DNA from: CAYNJG01 sp965216885
GTDB taxonomy: Bacteria; Planctomycetota; Planctomycetia; Pirellulales; Pirellulaceae
Assembly: GCA_965216885.1 (NCBI GenBank)
Contig: OZ244209.1
Location: 3,534,001 to 3,598,000 of the forward strand
Reading direction: 5' to 3'
DNA: 64,000 nt
The notes under the pieces are model-generated. The model made no database searches, was not told the origin of the DNA, and saw only the letters and a list, made by a program, of their open reading frames with translations. This document shows, piece after piece, positions 61,733 to 64,000 of the stretch. Every line of letters starts with the position of its first letter. The stretch's first letter is position 1. Position numbers and translations under genes: made by a program.

Positions 61733-62758
61733 GTGCGAATCTTTCTTTTTGAATTTGTAACCGGTGGTGGTTTTCTCGAATTGCCCGAGCGACCGAAGCC
61801 CGAGGGCGCCTTGCTGACCGAGGGAGCCGCGATGTGGCAGGCCATGTACGAGGACCTGTCCACGATCAGCGGTGTCGAAGTCTATTCGCTACGCGACGCT
61901 CGATTGCCACCCGCCGACAGGGCCAGCGATACAACCGTTGCCAATTCAAACGGTACCATCAGCACCGTTGATGCACACGTTCGCGAAGCGTTCTTCAACC
62001 TTGCAATCAGTTGCGATGCAACTCTGGTTATCGCGCCGGAATTCGATCGTCACCTGTTCAAGTACACGCAAGGCATCGAAGCATTTGGCATAAGTTTGCT
62101 CAGCCCCAACAGCCAATTCATTGAGATCGCGAGCGACAAGACCCGAACGTGTGAGCTACTTACGGACAACCACATACGCGTCCCCCTCGGACGAGCGTTG
62201 ATGCCGCACGATGATTGGCCAAACGATTTCGAGTTACCGTTCGTCATCAAAGTTAACGACGGCGCGGGGTCGATGTGCGAGCTAGTCGAAACGGAAACTA
62301 CCCAGAGTCGCGCGGGTGTAATGCGCATTGAACAACTCGTCAAAGGCAGCGCTTGCAGTGTGAGTTTTTTGTGCCGAGGTGCGAATTCACCGATTGCATG
62401 TCCGCCAATGTCGCAGATACTTTCGGCGGACGGAAAGTTTCAGTACCTGGGGGGAACACGCGTCATGGACAGAAATCTCGCGAACCGCGCATCCAATCTC
62501 GCCACGAGGGCAATCCGCGCGATGCCTCCAACAACTGGTTATGTCGGCGTCGACCTCGTCATGGGCGATGACGAAAGCGGATCCGGCGATTACGTGATCG
62601 AAATCAATCCACGACTCACGACTTCGTACCTTGGCCTTCGTCGCATCTCCAATACGAATCTCGCCGAGGCAATGCTGTCGATTGCTCGCGGTGAAGATAC
62701 CAACGTCACCTTCCAGGACGAAGCCGTAAGCTTCGGTGCAGACGGGACGATCCGATGA
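61733..62758 (+). CDS. ATP-grasp enzyme, MfnD-like (tyramine-glutamate ligase type)
   Basis: 341 residues from GTG 61733. The start 'MRIFLFEFVTGGGFLE' is that of the archaeal and bacterial C1-cluster ATP-grasp family. Later 'IASDKTRTCELLTDNHIRVP', 'LPFVIKVNDGAGSMCELVET', 'VMRIEQLVKGSACSVSFLC', and 'GYVGVDLVMGDDESGSGDYVIEINPRLTTSY' carry the ATP/Mg ligands (final E-I-N-P-R). Known: MfnD adds glutamate to tyramine in methanofuran synthesis, and homologues sit in H4MPT/methanofuran-linked C1 gene sets of planctomycetes and methylotrophs. Its ATGA overlap with the MfnF-like gene supports this pathway. Confidence 0.82.
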   Translation: MRIFLFEFVTGGGFLELPERPKPEGALLTEGAAMWQAMYEDLSTISGVEVYSLRDARLPPADRASDTTVANSNGTISTVDAHVREAFFNLAISCDATLVIAPEFDRHLFKYTQGIEAFGISLLSPNSQFIEIASDKTRTCELLTDNHIRVPLGRALMPHDDWPNDFELPFVIKVNDGAGSMCELVETETTQSRAGVMRIEQLVKGSACSVSFLCRGANSPIACPPMSQILSADGKFQYLGGTRVMDRNLANRASNLATRAIRAMPPTTGYVGVDLVMGDDESGSGDYVIEINPRLTTSYLGLRRISNTNLAEAMLSIARGEDTNVTFQDEAVSFGADGTIR

Positions 62759-63762
62759 CGCGGCGCCAACTGGCTTTCGATGTTGGCGGAGCAAACATCA
62801 AACTGGCGACGAACGATGGCTTTACCGAGTCGCGAGCGTTTCCCTTGTGGAAGCACCCGGACCGCCTGGCCGACGAACTAAAAAGCATGGTCGCCGACGC
62901 ACCGACTTGCGATTCGGTCGTTGCCACGATGACGGGCGAACTTGCGGACTGCTATTCTTCCAAACGCGATGGCGTACGATCCATCGTGGAGGCCCTCCGT
63001 GAATGCGGCAAGGGGAGACCGCTTTCGATCTACATGACCGACGGTACATTTGTCGGTCCCGATCAGGCCTGCGAACAGTTCATGCTCGCCGCGGCTTCCA
63101 ATTGGCATGCCCTGGCCAGCTACGCCGCGCGTCTCACTACAGAAGATGCCGTTCTGGTGGACATTGGAACCACCACCTGCGACATCATTCCGATCTCGGA
63201 GGGCCAGGTCGTCGCGGTAGGTCGCACGGACACCGAACGACTCCTCTCACAGGAACTGATTTACGCGGGCATCGAACGCACTCCGGTTTGTGCCGTTTCC
63301 TCCACGTTGCCGTACAGGGACATGGAATGCCCCGTCGCACGCGAACTGTTCGCCACGACACTGGATGTGCATTTGGTCACCGGAGACATTCCCGGCCGTC
63401 CGGACGACACGGCGACCGCTGATGGACGCCCCGCGACAAGGGAATATGCGATCGCACGCCTGGCTCGTTGTATTTGCGCCGATGCATCCGAGTTTGGCGA
63501 CGAAGATGCTACCGAGTTGGCGGATTTCGTTTCCTTCGAACTAAGCGAACTCGTACTGGACGCGATCAACGCGGTTAGCCGACGCAGCGGATTTGACGCC
63601 GACACGAGCATCATCCTGTCAGGGCACGGGGACTTCCTGCTCCGTCGTGTGCTGAACGACCAACAGCAGACCACATCCCTTTCCGATGCCATTGGACCTG
63701 AAGCGGCGCGGTGCGCCCCCGCCTACGCGGTTGCCAAACTGGCCGCCGAGCACTCCTCGTAG
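62755..63762 (+). CDS. ASKHA-fold protein, MfnF-like (methanofuran biosynthesis)
   Basis: 335 residues from ATG 62755, overlapping the ATP-grasp stop by 4 nt. 'LAFDVGGANIKLATNDG' is the phosphate-1 loop; 'AVLVDIGTTTCDIIPISEGQVVAVGRTDTERLLSQELIYAGIERTPVCAV' (in pieces) the second, then 'IILSGHGDFLL'. This is the hydantoinase/oxoprolinase-like H4MPT-linked C1-transfer family to which MfnF belongs. Known: MfnF condenses the furan-methylamine phosphate with glutamyl-tyramine. In bacteria these genes accompany formaldehyde oxidation by archaeal-type cofactors. No other C1 genes lie in the window. Confidence 0.82.
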   Translation: MTRRQLAFDVGGANIKLATNDGFTESRAFPLWKHPDRLADELKSMVADAPTCDSVVATMTGELADCYSSKRDGVRSIVEALRECGKGRPLSIYMTDGTFVGPDQACEQFMLAAASNWHALASYAARLTTEDAVLVDIGTTTCDIIPISEGQVVAVGRTDTERLLSQELIYAGIERTPVCAVSSTLPYRDMECPVARELFATTLDVHLVTGDIPGRPDDTATADGRPATREYAIARLARCICADASEFGDEDATELADFVSFELSELVLDAINAVSRRSGFDADTSIILSGHGDFLLRRVLNDQQQTTSLSDAIGPEAARCAPAYAVAKLAAEHSS

Positions 63763-64000
63763 TGCGTTTCTTTCGGCGACGAATCTAACGTCGCAACGCA
63801 ACACTTTAGCGCAACACTCTAACGCAACATCGAATTCGGACTCGCAACCAGGTTCGCGATTCTGAAGTCGATTTTGCGTTCCGTCGTGCGGCATACATGG
63901 ACGCGATCCCCATCGGTTTTGGTTACCTCAATGGAGCGCCCGGCACCACGGCGGTCTTCATAATTCCATTACGTCGCATTCGCGAGAACGCGCCTGCTAC
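63763..64000. other. End region with direct repeats and an unresolved partial frame
   Basis: Short direct repeats (GCAACACT.TA. and CGCAAC units) occupy 63795-63830. On the minus strand a frame of about 48 codons ends at 63821-63823 with 'RIANLVASPNSMLR' and looks protein-like, but it has an in-frame stop near 63972 and no good start. A plus-strand frame is also open to the window end. Neither can be called. Confidence 0.25.

Noticed and set aside
1..64000. CRISPR array or rRNA genes
   Set aside because: No regularly spaced short repeats with unique spacers and no rRNA-like stretches were seen. The repeated motifs at 6.0-8.9 kb and 52.4-56 kb are protein-domain repeats.

Overview
The window looks like a planctomycete chromosome. 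The evidence is two giant exported proteins that begin with an R-x-LL-S/T export-type tag (LEPR-XLL-like), a dockerin/FG-GAP protein, DUF1559-like proteins, an SHD1 fragment, HEAT-repeat and squalene-cyclase-type repeat proteins, an N-terminal helical domain shared by a Ser/Thr kinase and a PQQ propeller protein, and two genes resembling methanofuran biosynthesis enzymes of the archaeal-type C1 pathway.

Left part, 1 to about 36.7 kb: an accessory island. Positions 1-5502 encode an envelope export apparatus: a TolC-type lipoprotein, an M50 metalloprotease fused to an HlyD-type adaptor with a PqqD-like N-terminus, a separate HlyD adaptor, and divergently a GAF-HlyD adaptor. Next comes a series of polymorphic-toxin modules, each followed by a small presumptive immunity gene: a 2085-residue LamG/Hint protein with an HHI-type C-terminus plus an ankyrin-SUFU gene (5.9-13.3 kb); a 5'-truncated Hint protein with a restriction-endonuclease-like tip plus a 123-residue gene (14.8-17.4 kb); and a 5'-truncated RHS protein plus an L7/L12-like gene (20.0-23.5 kb). 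An array of orphan immunity-like genes lies at 26.7-29.8 kb, interspersed with a 35-bp repeat. An intact SecA-like ATPase lies at 30.9-32.8 kb and a broken relative at 18.1 kb. I infer that the SecA-like protein, the M50/HlyD/TolC proteins and the tagged toxins form one secretion and intercellular-competition system.

The island has been shuffled by three near-identical 1359-bp REP-associated (RAYT/Y1) elements at 13.4, 18.6 and 24.9 kb. At least three of their six borders truncate unrelated reading frames and none shows both halves of one gene, which suggests recombination between copies. It also carries an IS3 relic, a frameshifted IS1182-type element (34.0-35.5 kb), a D5-type primase pseudogene and a tyrosine integrase that abuts tRNA-Phe(GAA) at 36678-36750, the probable insertion site.

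Right part, 37.4-64 kb, looks like core genome. A colinear operon (37369-49191) encodes a squalene-cyclase-fold/HEAT protein, a membrane anchor, ExbB, two ExbD proteins, a membrane-anchored PQQ propeller, a family-5 solute-binding-like lipid- or periplasm-facing protein and a secreted protein of unknown function. It is followed by DinB, DUF4328, an Omp85/BamA-type barrel, the dockerin/FG-GAP giant, a methyltransferase and a Ser/Thr kinase. The last stretch holds housekeeping genes: RluA-type pseudouridine synthase, Maf, Rieske ferredoxin, a MIP18-type Fe-S assembly factor, a nucleoside deaminase and the MfnD-like/MfnF-like pair. No rRNA and no CRISPR array were seen.
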